DNA of 64,000 nucleotides from Paramacrobiotus metropolitanus. Its lineage: Eukaryota; Tardigrada; Eutardigrada; Parachela; Macrobiotidae. The stretch covers positions 25,012-89,011 of the forward strand of contig NW_026570478.1 in assembly GCF_019649055.1 (NCBI RefSeq), written 5' to 3'. Positions within the stretch are counted from its first letter, which is position 1. Each line of letters starts with the position of its first letter. Made by a program: the position numbers and the translations under genes. The notes under the pieces were generated by a model that saw only the letters and a list, made by a program, of their open reading frames with translations, was not told the DNA's origin and did not search any database. Positions 39,831 to 51,899 of this stretch are shown piece after piece.

Positions 39831-42200
39831 ATACAACTTTCACTTACTGTATTGTTACCACACATCAGCTGACTTTCCGTTTGTGTAATCGGTATAATTC
39901 CCGATCAGATAGCATAAAACAACTGTTTTTTTCGTTAATGCCGTTTTGTTCTAATGCATATTTTGTACTCGTACCATGATACCTATTAAAGGTTCCCAGC
40001 TGCCAGTAATTTGTTACTTGGACTCAGTAGGTCGCATAGTTATAAAATATTATGATCTTCGAAACTTGAACACAAACAAATTGCCTTATTTATTTCGTCC
40101 TTTATTTATTGGTATTTTTAAAAGGTTTTTACTACAAAACCAATATAAAATAACAAAATAATAGTGTAGTACAATATAAGAAAAATACTAAGATACAAAC
40201 TTTACAAATATTTTACGAGTAAATTCAACATAATGACATCCCATAGATAATAATACACAATTTTTTACTCTTTTCTTTCTTTTAATACACAACTGCACAC
40301 AATTGCACACATTTGTACATTTTTTACTCTTTTCACACTTTCGCTTAACACCTCTTTTTTCCATCTTTGTATAACTTACCCAAATTTTTGTCCCCCACTT
40401 TCCTTTCAATACCTTAAAAAACCAGCAAATAAAAATTTTTGCACATTCAAATTAAATTAGAACACTTACCAAAAATAACCATACACCTGAAATGGCATGT
40501 ATACAAAAACAACTCCAACATACAACCAAACAACCGGAACAAAAATCGGAAATATAATCTACAATAAAAAACATTTGTAAACTTCTAAACGGAACACTGC
40601 ACCCACCTGTCTCTCATAACTCCAACTTCACCTGCCAATCTCAAAACGAATCAAAATACCCTAAAATACTGAATGATACGGAACGTTACACCCACCTGTT
40701 TCTTCGAAATATTTGCCAGCTTTAGTAAAATAAAAATCCCTAAATACAACAGATTTCACATCATACGAATCGTTACAACCACCTGTTTCTTCAAAATATC
40801 TTTTTCCCACACACATAATCTCAACATATTCATTCATCCATAACCATATTTACTCCATAATATACCCAGATTCATACCATAAAACCAGTCAACTTTACAG
40901 TACATTATACGCACCATATACTATACAATAAACCATACGGAACACTACATCTACCTGTTTCTTTAATTTGATTTTATCAAATACAATATCTACACAACAT
41001 AATTGCATAATGCCAAATAAATTTCCTATAATGTCACTTAATCTTTCTATATTTTACCACAATATCCTTTTCCATATTTTCCGTAATATATTTTCTATAT
41101 TCCTTCATATATTTCATATTTTCCTTTTCTTACGTAATATCTTTCATCATTTATTAACATAAATATTATTTCTACCATTCTATTAATCAACTCATTATAC
41201 CTTAAGATAATTTTCATTTCAACTTCTGCCTATCCAAATTACTCATTTCCAACATCTTTTGACATTCTAAAACTCAATGATGATATAACAGTTAAAGCAA
41301 ATCTTTCGGAGAATCAAATCTTTCGTAGAAGCAAATCTTTCGCAATATTTCCTTTCCTAAATCGTAGCGAAAGTCCTCTAAGTTCAGCGCCAATGCAAAA
41401 ATGTATCTCTGTCCGTTACGAAAGATTGTTACCAAAGGTCAATACGAAAATATTCCTGGCTCGTTATATTGTTAGGTTAAATTATTGATAATGTTAAATA
41501 CTAAAAATGCTAATGGTAGCACGTTAAAAATTATTTATCTTTCCCACAAGCGAAAAGCTGCTGCACTCCGGTCTGCCAATGCACACCTAATTTTTCCACT
41601 TTATAAACGTACTCTCAACAGCATCTACACACCAAACATCCGAATATACAAATATACTGTATAGAATTACGAAAAAAATTAACTAACCTCCTTAATACTA
41701 ACCTCCTTAAAACTCTTCTTTTTAACCACACTGCCATAAAGTCAAAAGCCAACCAATACTATATTTATTCTTTAATATCTCTTAATCTATTTAACTTAAG
41801 AAACCAAATACATTAAAAATTAACAATAATTAAAAAAAATTTCACTATAAACAAATATTCCTTACTTGTCACAAATCTGCCAAAATCCCTTCAAACACCT
41901 TTTCCCAGGCACTCCAAATCACTATCCACCTTACTACAACAACCTTTACAGTTCTAACTATAAAATAAGATCTTACAACGCAATCCACACAACGAACTTC
42001 TCACAACTTCCCTTAACCAACTAAATTTCCACCGCACTCTGATTTCCTTTTATATACCCACAGCACCCTATGCTTCACAAAACCACCAATCACCAGGAAA
42101 TACCAACCTCCCCCATCCGATAACTTCCAATCCAAAATCACTTCGTCAGAGAACTTCAAAAGCGGCCTCATTTATATCGAAACACCCAACCCGAAAATCG
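39831..42200. other. AT-rich region without a recognised gene
   Basis: Strongly AT-rich with only short, low-quality ORFs on both strands. Contains the repeated CACCCACCTGTTTCTT motif (separate entry) and a small repeat AGCAAATCTTTCG near 41295-41345. No transposon ends were identified. Confidence 0.6.
40585..40965 (+). repeat. Diverged repeat with a CACCCACCTGTTTCTT core, four copies
   Basis: Cores lie near 40600, 40690, 40775 and 40950. The first, second and fourth follow a CGGAAC-type string. The first three are about 85-90 bp apart, the fourth about twice that. An old tandem repeat in AT-rich DNA is the simplest reading. Confidence 0.6.
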
Positions 42201-42949
42201 TCCTTGACAGGACACATATGGCTAAACTACTGCTTCTACAAAAAAAACTACCCTTACAAATTCTACACAACAGAGCCATATGGTCTCGGGTGCTAAACAC
42301 CCTCTGTCGCAGTGGCAACCCCACCGCCTGCCGGAAAATGTTATCGCATATACGCAGTACCGCTTGGAACTTGTCTATTATTAACTTTTCGCCGCTGGTT
42401 CGGCTAATGACATAAAATGCCAGATGTTGTCGTTTCCTATTTGCGCAGTCAGAGATCGTTTATGTCAACTGAAATTATGAAATTTTTGATAAAATCATTA
42501 AATTCAGATGTACCACCATTAAAAGTTAAAAATAAATTCAAACATCAGCTTTTCGATTCCAACGAAATTAAGATAATAAATTATAATGTCAGCGCGCACA
42601 GCAAATGGCGGCATACTTGGCACAAAAACATAAATTTATTTATCCGAAATTTCCATTAAGTGGTACGGTTATTAGCTACGGCAATATGCGCATTGATTTG
42701 GGTAAAAGACAATTATGAATGTTCGTATCCACTGCGAAGAAAATAATTCACTGCTTTGGTTTTGAGGTTGTGCGAAGTGTATGGTATTAATTACGCACGC
42801 TTTAATTTAAATTATAATTCCGTCGAACAGAAGCCGCAGCTTGATCACCACTGCATACCACGGCAGCTCAAGTAAGTATTTGTGTTGAATTGATTCACGC
42901 TAATTACGCAAAATGAAAATAAAGAAGATCACCAAAAATTTATGAAAAA
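42201..42949. other. Spacer without a recognised gene
   Basis: ORFs at 42218 and 42417 are short and lack any recognisable motif. A donor-like CAAGTAAGTATTTGT lies near 42868, in a context similar to 43345, which may reflect a partial duplication of a retroelement leader. Confidence 0.35.
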
Positions 42950-43365
42950 GGGCGTTGCACGACCAAATCTATTTATATTCGCTCATATACGGGTGCGTGC
43001 TATAAACGCCCATCCTTGTTTTGTTGCGTTGTGATATATTTTTTTTCGATTATATAGACGGGCCACGGCTATAAACGCCTGCCCTTGTCCGTGCCCTCTG
43101 TCTCCTTTGTAATTGTGTCGTCATCCAGGTCCACCTATAAACGGTCCCTGTTGGTCTGATTATAGTAATAAAGCCCTGAAGATCTTAATATTTTAACGAG
43201 TAACATGTCAGCAAGTCACGCAACTCAAAAAAAAACAATCGTCTCATGCAGAACAGTCAACATCTGTTGGGATTTTGATTACGCAATCAAGCTCGCCTGT
43301 TGGTAGACTACCGATCACCACAACTGCTGCACAGTGCTTCTGAGTGTAAGTATTTGTTTTATTTA
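42950..43365 (+). mobile_element. LTR-like segment with three TATAAACG strings, poly(A) signal and gag-leader start
   Basis: CTATAAACG strings occur near 43001, 43070 and 43135. AATAAA follows at 43168 and then ATG at 43205 with a short broken reading, ending in a splice donor at about 43350 (GTGTAAGTATTTG). The order promoter, poly(A) signal, ATG and donor fits an LTR plus the first exon of a retroelement. No gag domain follows. Confidence 0.4.
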
Positions 43366-44804
43366 AAATTTAAAAATTACAATAAAATTTGTATACATGT
43401 AGATGTCCGACGCGCATATCGCGGTACTGGAAAAATGGGTGTCCCTTCCATAGTACGGGCATACCAAAGTTTTTGTTCTGAAGTCATGCATTGTCTGATG
43501 GTGTTCTGCTGATATTGGTTTGGACTTAACTTTGACTAAGCGAATAACTTTTTTATAAAGCAGCAGATTACGACAGTATGTTTCTCGATGTGCTTTAACC
43601 TGTTCGTACTTATTTCGATAACGAATTTGTCATAGTTTTCAAGCGTAAATTATTTTCAATAACCGAAGAACATCAATCTTAACTTAGAGTACTGCCAAAT
43701 CCGCAACAGTAGTATGCGTTTTATCAATTTTTGCCACGGTTTATTTTATTAGCAGCCTTATTAGCACTTTATTTTATTTATTATTTTTGTAAAACTTTGT
43801 CCCATCTTGCAATCTCTTCCGGCTTCTCTAACCTTGGTCATGCCAGTCGTTCATTTCTTATAATCTGTCCTACTATTCTCATCAACTCTGTATAGCAAGA
43901 ACAAGGAAGAGCACTGCATTCGCTATATATTCATTTTCCATTTGGCCCGATGAAGCACCTCTAGATTTTACTAGGAAAGTAACTTTGGCCCGATTCTGTC
44001 CCAGCTCTGTCTTTTCTCTCGTTCACGCCTCACCCGTTCTCATGTATCCATGCATACCCGTCGCATCACTTCATACAAACAGAGAGCACAGGTTCTCTCT
44101 TGCTCCTATCATCCTGTCTGCACTACTGATCCTCATAACTCTGTCTTGCCACTCATCATTTGGATTCACCCCATTGTAATGCGCTCGCTTTACGCAGTAT
44201 TGCTCTCGTGCCTTTGTTTTCCCCATATCATCCGCATTGTTTTGTTATCTCGCTCCATTCATTGTCCGTTCATGCGTCATTGTCGCATTATTACGCCATA
44301 CAATGTTATACACTTCATTGACCGAAAGATTGTCGCAAGGCTTATTTTGGAGGCTGCGTTTCTGGAATATTTGATTTGTATTTAAGAAAATTTTCGGCGA
44401 TTGGATTCTTAAATTAAATCAGCGCGTTATTTGAAAATTACGAAATTATGTGTAAACGTAAGTAGGGTTGCCTCAATGTGTGTTCGAGTTTTTCAGAACC
44501 AGAAGTTTGTAATGATTTTCTACTGGTGTACTGACGTCGTGGACATCGATTTTACACTTCCTTTCCCAAGACCAATACGAACCAGGATGTCGCATATCTA
44601 TGTGGATAAAGTGGTCAATCGTCAGCGTTGGATGGACTGACTTTACCGGACGGATGCAACAACTATCGTCCTAAGTGGAACGCTTCGGATCCTTCTGCTC
44701 TGTTTACTTATTATTTTGTTAATAATGTTTTAGCACTAAATCTACCTATGGTCAAAAAAATTTCACAAAAAATAATTTTTCTTAGTTGAATTTTTTTGTC
44801 AAGG
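43366..44804. other. Spacer without a recognised gene
   Basis: ORFs at 43985-44385 and 44431-44640 are short. The latter (DVVDIDFTLPFPRPIRTRM) has some protein-like character but no known motif. Nothing else could be assigned. Confidence 0.4.
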
Positions 44805-44832
44805 AATACCAATTTTCAAATTGGTATTCCTA
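44805..44832. repeat. Perfect short palindrome
   Basis: GGAATACCAATTT and AAATTGGTATTCC are exact inverted copies with a loop of about 2 bp. It lies just upstream of the element B LTR-like promoter and may be a transcription stop or the end of an unidentified element. Confidence 0.75.
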
Positions 44833-44849
44833 TCCCTTCTAGTACCCGG

Positions 44850-45060
44850 CGTTGGTAGGTTAATGTGGATGTTTATCCGAATGTGGCTATATAAGCGCAA
44901 AGCTTGCCAAGGCTAGATGGTCCACTCTGATTTAGTCCACTGGAAGTCATCTAGCAGTCATTTTAATTGTGTTTCGCTAATAAAGTCTCAAAATCCACGA
45001 CGGGATTTCTGCGTTAGACTTAGCTACGTACAGTGCCAGGGGCAGCACGTAACGTTAGTG
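44850..45060 (+). promoter_or_regulatory. Element B LTR: TATA box and poly(A) signal
   Basis: GGCTATATAAGCGC (TATA about 44886-44893) and AATAAA (44979) are 90 bp apart, as in the U3-R part of an LTR. About 480 bp later comes the conserved CRE block, and gag starts at 45904. LTR limits and a second copy were not found. Confidence 0.55.
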
Positions 45061-45903
45061 GAGTTTATAACGTAACAACGGAACCGCAACAAACCATTAA
45101 AGCTGTTGTTACAGGTCGATCCTAGGTTGAATTTCTAGTTTATAGCAATGAATTCTTATTTCTAACGGCTAAAGTTAATTTCCGACCGATAAAAGTAAAT
45201 TTTGTTGGAGAAACCGACCTAAAACTTACTTTTACCGACCTCTTTTTGATTAACTGACCACTCTGGCTAACCGACCACAGGTCGGTCATTTTCTTGTCTT
45301 TCCTTTTTGACGAATTTTCTACCGTCAGAAAAATTCCTCAAATCCAAATCCGGCTTCTAACGGCTTAAAACATACAGTTTCGACCAAATAACAACTTTGG
45401 TCGACCTAAAAATCATTTATTTTTTTGTGAACAATAAGCGCCAAAATCGTTAAACTACCTTATGACGTCAGAACGCTCGATTTTTATTGCTTTAGCGTCA
45501 GCCAATCAGACTGCAGGGGAAACTTCCCATAGGCTTAACATAGGCGTGCATCGTCATTTCTTAAATTTTTGCATGCAGCTCGCTATCCGTGACGTAGGCC
45601 GTGAAGTGCAAGACGACTTAACCCTGTGACGTTATACTGGTCAGCACAGTACTATAGGACGTCCGTGAACCGTATTACTATAAAATACTGTACTGCACTA
45701 TAATACCGTGTTGTAATCTTGCGTGCTGAGTCATACACAGACACATCAACAACAACATCAAGTCGGACGAACCTGACCCTCGGAGTTCCTGAACCCAAAG
45801 AAGTTCCTGATCTCATCAAAAATCCCAACGAAAGGGATTGTTTTATATACGGTACAAAAGCAAAAAGCCTTTTGTGGCTCCGCAGGAGCTGCCATTCGCA
45901 ACC
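45061..45903 (+). promoter_or_regulatory. Element B leader with internal CRE/CCAAT/TATA block
   Basis: CCGACC words appear from 45180. TGACGTCA is at 45463-45470, AGCCAATCAG near 45498 and GTGACGTAGG near 45588. GGTCAGCACAGTACTATAGG lies at 45639 and TATAAAA near 45681. The order and spacing are matched in element C (53233-53460), including the GGTCAGCAC block with two base changes in 20. Strong conservation of a non-coding block points to promoter or packaging use. Confidence 0.6.
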
Positions 45904-48370
45904 ATGTCTAAGCAACCGAATATTTACGTGAAGGAGTACCCGAGCACATACTCCAGGCGTAATACAGCCGGACCGTATCCACTTCGGCACGCCGGCCGGG
46001 ACGACTCACAACGGTCGTTACACAACGGTTGTCTCACAACCGACTTATAAAGTCGGCAGAAGCAAGGGAGAAGCGTAACAAGCGGATCTTCCTCGCCGAC
46101 TCGAACCCGACTTCGGATAACAGCTCGAGGACACCCGGGAGCCCAAGCGCCCGAGAGCTCTACGCCCGACAGCCGCCAAGGATACATTTCTGGAGCCCCA
46201 AGCTGGCTCTGCAGTCCCGTCCAACCCAAACGGGGGGCGGGGGGTGCGGTACAGCTGCAGGCTGACACGACATTGACTTATGCCGGTCAGGAGCAACGAC
46301 TTGGCGCAGCGACCACTTCTGACTTAACTGGAGGAACAATGAACCGGCAGTCGCTCCACTTGTGTGAGCGGGCTCACACAAAACCCAAGACTCGGTGAAA
46401 GCTTCGACAGCCGCTGGACTCGGACGCGAATCACCTAACCAGAGGGATGAGAAGCGGAAGTCGACCTCGCCCCACTTGGGCACGGCGACTTCACCGACCA
46501 ACCTAACTCGGACGGGGGTCGGTCAACAGCAACCGAACAGGGAGGTCGGTCAACAGTCACCGACAAAGGAGATCGGTTAACAGTCACCGACCAAGGAGGT
46601 CGGTCAGAAGCAACGGACCACAAAAATCGGTAAAGCTCAACTGACCTTGGAAATCGGTAGGATTCCACAGCCCAAGGAGGTCGGACCTCCACCGACCAAC
46701 CAGATCGAATCTCTACAGGCCAGACAGGTCGGACTTCCACCGACCACGAAGGTCGGTCAACAGCAACCGACTACGGAGGTCGGTAAAAGTCAAAAGACCA
46801 GTCCAAGCCAGAGGTCGACCACGAAGGTCGGAACCTCACTGGTCAACAAGTGGGAAACGCGGATCCAACCAAACAAACTAACGGTTAGAGTGGAAGGAAC
46901 CGAGGCACCACCACGAAGCGATCCTTCCGGCTGGATCACCGACCAACAGACAGGCACCTAACGAAAGGTCCATTTCACCGTTAAGTCGACCTTCGCCAAC
47001 TAGAAGCGAGTCGACACGGGCCACAGAAACCCTGCAAACGGTGAGGTCGACTAAGTCATTGACAAGTCGACCGGCCGACCTACCGACGAAACCATCACCA
47101 CCTATGTTCGAACTGGGCGGATCAGGTAGTGAGAGGACTCCATCATCGACTGATGAAGTCTTCGACACGACCACCACAGAAGTGGCACAATCGGACGGTC
47201 GGCTTGGATTTTTCCAAACACCGGTGGCGCCCCACTTCGGCGCTCGCGGATACCAGGCAAGTACCCTTGAGTGTGCTCCGCAACGATGGATCAGGCGCAA
47301 TGCACTTGCGCCGGAACGGATCGAAGACATCGAACACCTCCGTGAACGATGCCACCAACTGACTACACAAGTCGTGTTGGCGCGTAAACTTGTCCTCTCT
47401 ACGGAGTGACTGATCAAGCAAATTAACGAAGCCCACCGACTCGAACTGAAAAAGTGGGAAACCGACCTGGAAGCCGCTAACAGAGCAACTGCCGACCAAC
47501 AACGCGAGGTCGATCGACTAAACGCCCGACTGAAGCGGGTCGATCAATCTTGCCGAAACGACACGGAAGAAGTCGGTCAACTTAAAGGCAAGCTAATTGG
47601 TCAACGGAAGCCGTCTTTGAACTGAAAAGAGAACTTGCCAAAACACCGACAGCGCTCGTCGCCTCAGAAGCCGCAGCAGCGCAGTTCCAAGAAATATTGA
47701 ATCGCTCAAACCAAAAAACCGACGTATACCGTGGCGAGGTTGATCGATACATAGTGGCTCTCAGAGAAGCCGACAACGAAGTCGGCCAAGTACAACAGTT
47801 ACCGATCAACTGCAGTCGGAGATTGAAATCGCACTGGTCGGGGGCGGACAACATTTGCTGACTCACTTTAGTCAGCAACCGACCTCCACCGACTAGAGGA
47901 CGGCCATCACGACCTCGAACAAGCCAATGCCCAACTAGCCGACCAATTATGCGAACTGAACGACGAACTGAAGAAGGAGCAGAAACTCCGGGCACAGCTA
48001 AACCACAACCCAGCCGAAGCTCAGAAGTTAAACAAAGCGCATCGAAACCGCATCGCCTACTTCGAACCACGCGAAGTCGAACTATATGACTTTGGCGCAG
48101 ACGCAGCCAAGAACATCATAGGAATGAGGCTACGAATGGATGAGATGGGCGCCGAAATGCGATGTTTGTAGGAGGAAAAGAAGCACTTGGAACAAGCCAG
48201 GGACGAACCTCCATCCTACAAAACGTCCAAGGTCGGTCCGAATCGTCTTTAGCTACGGTTTCAAAGCTACGACACGGTCAATGCAGAGCTGGCATTGACC
48301 GAAGAAAAGACAAACTACGGTCATCCTCTTTCTCCCTCTACCTTCGCAGCTGAGTACAACTGCCTACGAA
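45904..48370 (+). pseudogene. gag: Element B gag, N-terminal and coiled-coil parts only
   Basis: ATG 45904 starts a reading with IYVKEYPSTYSRRNTAGPYPLRHAGR, which matches the element C start (NPYERKFDQGYARRDNAGG...). It soon hits TAA at 46048. A disordered middle follows (46050-47040, many frame changes). From 47040 the reading MFELGGSGSERTPSSTDEVFD matches element C at about 54800. The helical region ERIEDIEHLRERCHQL then continues through an in-frame TGA (47407) into a long coiled coil to about 47620 and beyond in shifted frames. Near the end is YFEPREVELYDFG (about 48060). Capsid, zinc knuckle and pol are absent, so the copy is truncated at about 48370. Confidence 0.65.
46515..46960 (+). 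repeat. Imperfect about 27 bp repeats of GGTCGGTCAACAG and CCGACC
   Basis: GGTCGG or GATCGG recurs at about 46517, 46544, 46571 and 46598, then less regularly to about 46830, usually followed by TCAACAG and preceded by CCGAC-AAGGA. Each CCGACC...GGTCGG pair is a short hairpin. This is element B's counterpart to the GTGACCTTT array of element A. Confidence 0.8.
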
Positions 48371-48711
48371 GAGCCAAAATCAGAAATGTTCAAAAAAGTA
48401 TGCAGATTTTTCTGGAATGTTTAAGAATGTGAACAGTAATTGTTTTCTATTTTTAAAATGACTTTAAAACGAACCATCAGAAGATCGTGAAATTTCCGTT
48501 TGTAGCGCATCAACTCAACTCCCTGTAAAAATCGCATCGTGCCTCGCTTCCGATCTGGCCCGAATTTCAAAATTCAAAATAACCGCTTTTTATGTAATTC
48601 GACAAACTTCAACATAGATTTGCAAGATTACAGTCCGTGCTACACCTTTATTCTCCACAAGGAAAGGATTTTTATTGTTAGCAATAAAAATAACTTATCC
48701 TTATCCAGCAT
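48371..48711. other. Spacer without a recognised gene
   Basis: No motif-bearing ORF. Sequence character changes from CGAC-rich to AT-rich at about 48370, marking the element B breakpoint. Confidence 0.45.
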
Positions 48712-48808
48712 ACTGCGGCAAAATAGCTAAAGGCTATTTTAACGCAGTGTGCGGCAAAATAGCAAAAGGTTTTGCCGCACTGGGAAAAAATGCGGCAAAA
48801 TAGCCTTA
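48712..48808. repeat. Foldback array of TGCGGCAAAATAGC units
   Basis: Four copies of TGCGGCAAAATAGC or its inverse in alternating orientation, the same motif as the array at 35302-35467. Two unlinked copies in one window show that this is a dispersed foldback repeat family. Confidence 0.8.
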
Positions 48809-49173
48809 GCCTATATTATTATATATAATATCTGTTGCTGTCGACTAGTCAACCACCACGCGCAGAGACTCAGTTTTTATGGTGTGTAAACATTTTTGTA
48901 CACTGTGTGCACATCAAGGCATGCAGCTGGCATATTACTACCGCCACATGTTCCGTTGTAGCTGGATGGAACTTTATGTGTCATAACAAATAATATTCCC
49001 CGCCCTAAGTTTGAAAATTTCTATCAAAATTTAATTTTAAGAAAGAAAATAAAAATTGACAAAAATGGACGAGAATATTCTGCGATTGTGTGACGGTGCG
49101 AGAGCTTTCTTAAAACACCTGACCTCCGTGGACGTTTTATTATTATTTTTATCTTTATATCTTTATCTTTATA

Positions 49174-49450
49174 TTCATACAATCTTACCGACCAAAACGT
49201 ATTTATACGCCGTTTTTATAGACTCGTCAACGCGTGGTCAGTTTTAGTCGAGCTTGTTCTTAACAAATTCCATATTTTCCATAGGTTTGCCAATAGATTT
49301 TTGTTTTTTTTTATTAACCAGTGGTCAGAAGATGGTTTCACGAGGTATTACGTATGGAAAACGTAAAGAGCACTCAAAGAAGTATTCACTCCACGGCAAT
49401 AAAAAGTACTTACCATAATTGACTGTAACCACGGAGACTATAGCAGATGC
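49174..49450 (+). repeat. Direct repeat, left copy
   Basis: From ATTCATACAATCTTACCGAC to CACGGAGACTATAGC this is nearly identical to 50252-50528. A T-run differs in length. A protein-like reading (FYRLVNAWSVLV, KFHIFHRFANRF) exists in the right copy but is broken here. The two copies flank the minisatellite. Confidence 0.9.
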
Positions 49451-49507
49451 TTTAATACTTGCTTTTTAGGTAAAATATGTATATTACGTCATGCTAAAGT
49501 CCATACG

Positions 49508-50160
49508 TATTTCAGAGCGTCAAGACGTCAGAAATTCAAAACGTCAGAACGTGTAGAACGTCAGAACGTCAGAACGTGAGAACGTCAGAACGTGAGAACG
49601 TTAGAACGTTAGAACGTCAGAACATCAGAACTTCCGAACGCCAGAACGTCACGTCATAACGTCATAACGTTAGAACGTCACAACGTCATAACGTGAGAAC
49701 GTTAGAACGTTAGAACGTGAGAACGTGAGAACGTCAGACCGTCAGAACGTGAGAACGTGAGAACGTTCGAACGTTCGAACGTCACAACGTCAAAACGTCA
49801 CAACGTCACAACGTCACAACGTCACAAAGTCACAACGTCAGTACGTTAGAACGTTAGAACGTTAGAACGTCAGAACGTCAGAACGTGAAAATGTGAAAAC
49901 GTCAGAACGTGAAAACGTCAGAACGTGAAAACGTTAGGACATTAGAACGTTAGAACGTAAGAACGTAAGAACGTCAGAACGTCATAAAGTAAGAACATCA
50001 AGAACGTCAGAACGTGAGAACGTTGGAACGCCAGAACGTAACAGCATCAGAACGTAAGGACGGTAGAACGTTAGAACGTCAGAAAGTCGTAACGTTAGAA
50101 CATCAGAACTTCATAACGTGAAAAATTAAAATTGTCAGAACGTCGGAAATTCCAAACGTC
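49508..50160. repeat. Minisatellite of 9 bp units GAACGTCA(A/G) and variants
   Basis: About 650 bp of units of the form AACGTNAGA, where N is C, G or T. Local palindromes such as GAACGTTC and TTCGAACG occur. Units vary by point changes, so the array is not newly formed. Confidence 0.95.
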
Positions 50161-50251
50161 AGCCTTCATATATTTATAATGACCTTTCCAAAACAAAACC
50201 AATATTATTATCCGATACTTAAGTGCCGAGCGCGGATGCGCGAGGCTACCT

Positions 50252-50528
50252 TGTATTCATACAATCTTACCGACCAAAACGTATTTATGCGCCGTTTTTA
50301 TAGACTCGTCAACGCATGGTCAGTTTTAGTCCAGCTTGGTCTTAAAAAATTCCATATTTTCCATAGGTTTGCCAATAGATTTTTGTTTTTTTTATTAACC
50401 AGTGGTCAGAAGATGGTTTCACCAGGTCTCAGGTATAGGAAACATAAAGAGCATTCAAAGAAGTATTCACTGCACAGCAATAAAATGCACTTAACATAAT
50501 GACTTTAACCACGGAGACTATAGCGGAT
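50252..50528 (+). repeat. Direct repeat, right copy
   Basis: Partner of 49174-49450. In this copy a frame of 106 codons from 50179 stays open across the repeat (NLTDQNVFMRRFYRLVNAW, SGQKMVSPGLRYRKHKEHSK). Whether it is a gene fragment or chance is unclear. The arrangement could be a segmental duplication or terminal repeats of an unknown element. Confidence 0.85.
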
Positions 50529-50662
50529 GCATAAATACTCGTACTTGCTATTTAGTGTAGATGATAATTATCGTGTTAATAGTACGTAAATTACCTAATT
50601 TGGAAAACGTCCGTAAAAGGTAAAGTACAGCGCACCTTAGGTCCTTATGTCGATACAAGTAT

Positions 50663-50682
50663 CGGTCGCGCTAGCGCGCGAC
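50663..50682. repeat. GC-rich hairpin
   Basis: GGTCGCGC and GCGCGACC are exact inverted copies around a 4 bp loop. Surrounding sequence is AT-rich and has no assigned gene. Confidence 0.7.
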
Positions 50683-51138
50683 CAGTTGTGTTCGAGGTAA
50701 GGAAGAAAGAAATTACAAAATGTACATACTTCGCACAGCAATAAAACAGATTTTGAGAAATATTTTAAATGTAAAGCCTCAGCGAGGCCAACTATTATAA
50801 GAAAATATTTTAAACATGTAGAAATGCTGACAGCTTTCAAGCTTACCGGTTGAATTCGACCAGTTTTTAAATTGTCATCACCTCGTAATTTTTCTTTTTG
50901 TTTGTCTTTTGCACGTTTTTTATGTAACTTTATATTGCCGATCTAGCCAACTCAAAATTTCAATTTTTTGGTACGACGGATGTAAATGGAAACTTAACAA
51001 AATTAATGAAAACTTGTGGGAAACAATTAACAGTTGCTCAAGTGTCAAGGTGACCTCGCAGGATTCATCTTTAGCTACTAATTGTAAGATTTTCAGCCAC
51101 TCAGTCAAGCTTTTCAGTATAAAATAAAGGTGACTGCT

Positions 51139-51200
51139 ATGCGCCCCGATGTCCGGGCGCACAGAATTTGGCTTTGCGCCCCGAATTTCCGGGCGCAGAA
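51139..51200. repeat. Two adjacent GCGCCCCG...CCGGGCGC hairpins
   Basis: GCGCCCCGATGTCCGGGCGC (about 51141) and GCGCCCCGAATTTCCGGGCG (about 51177) have the same stem with different loops. They may belong to a GCGCCC-rich MITE like that at 2759-3165, but no ends are visible. Confidence 0.6.
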
Positions 51201-51349
51201 ATATCGCTGATTTGCTGTTTTTCCGAAGGTTTTCTGTTTTATTAGTTTCTTTTATTTATTTAACCGCTTAATTTTCCTGTTGTATTGTCAAAAACAGAAC
51301 AGCTTACGTATTATACCTCAACCTGTAAACTTATTTGCCTTAACGAGAA

Positions 51350-51568
51350 CTACGGCAACAACAACGACGACGCGTAATCATTAAGATTTATTTGAGCATT
51401 GGACGAAAACACTAGCACCGGAACACCGGTCACCGGTGCAATCGACTCCGTCGTCCTTTCTAAATCATCTCCCAGTCTCCTCGCAAAAGAGAGTGGGCGT
51501 GTGGGAAGAACTGCTTGATACATGTAAATCACCTTTACTGTACTGGAATTGATTACTGCAGTGGACAA
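51350..51568 (-). CDS. Short unidentified minus-strand ORF
   Basis: 72 codons, MSTAVINSSTVKVIYMYQAV then LPTRPLSFARRLGDDLERTT. No family recognised. It lies just upstream of the element C LTR region, on the opposite strand. It could be a fragment of a mobile-element gene or a chance ORF. Confidence 0.25.
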   Translation of the reverse strand: MSTAVINSSTVKVIYMYQAVLPTRPLSFARRLGDDLERTTESIAPVTGVPVLVFSSNAQINLNDYASSLLLP

Positions 51569-51899
51569 AGCAGAAACTAAAATGTATTAAACACAAATGT
51601 GCAATCGCTATGCGACATCGTAGTTAGAGTTGCATTACTTCTCCAGCATCGGGATGTGCATCCCAACGACACACCCTAATGGCTTTTCTCGGCTGGACAC
51701 TGTTCAACCACGTCGTCCAGCCTTGCAACTACGTACGCTGCGTTAACCGGAATTAGCTGTGCTAATTCTATTTTGCTACAGTTTTCTGCATGGGGTGGAC
51801 TTCTGTGCCGTCTCAGATGACCTAAAACAGTTACTGTAATACTCACTGTCCGCGATAAACCAGTGTTATTAGCTTGCTGTAAAGTTGCTGAAAATCAAG

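Noticed and set aside
40188-40409. Cys/Lys-rich minus-strand ORF
   Set aside because: Short, in AT-rich DNA, with composition typical of random reading. No recognisable motif.
46029-46501. Overlapping minus-strand ORFs in element B
   Set aside because: They overlap the decayed plus-strand gag and mirror its CG-rich codons.
49056-49247. Short Leu/Tyr-rich ORF resembling a membrane peptide
   Set aside because: It arises from a TTATCTTTATATC repeat, and the copy at 50252 does not support the same frame.
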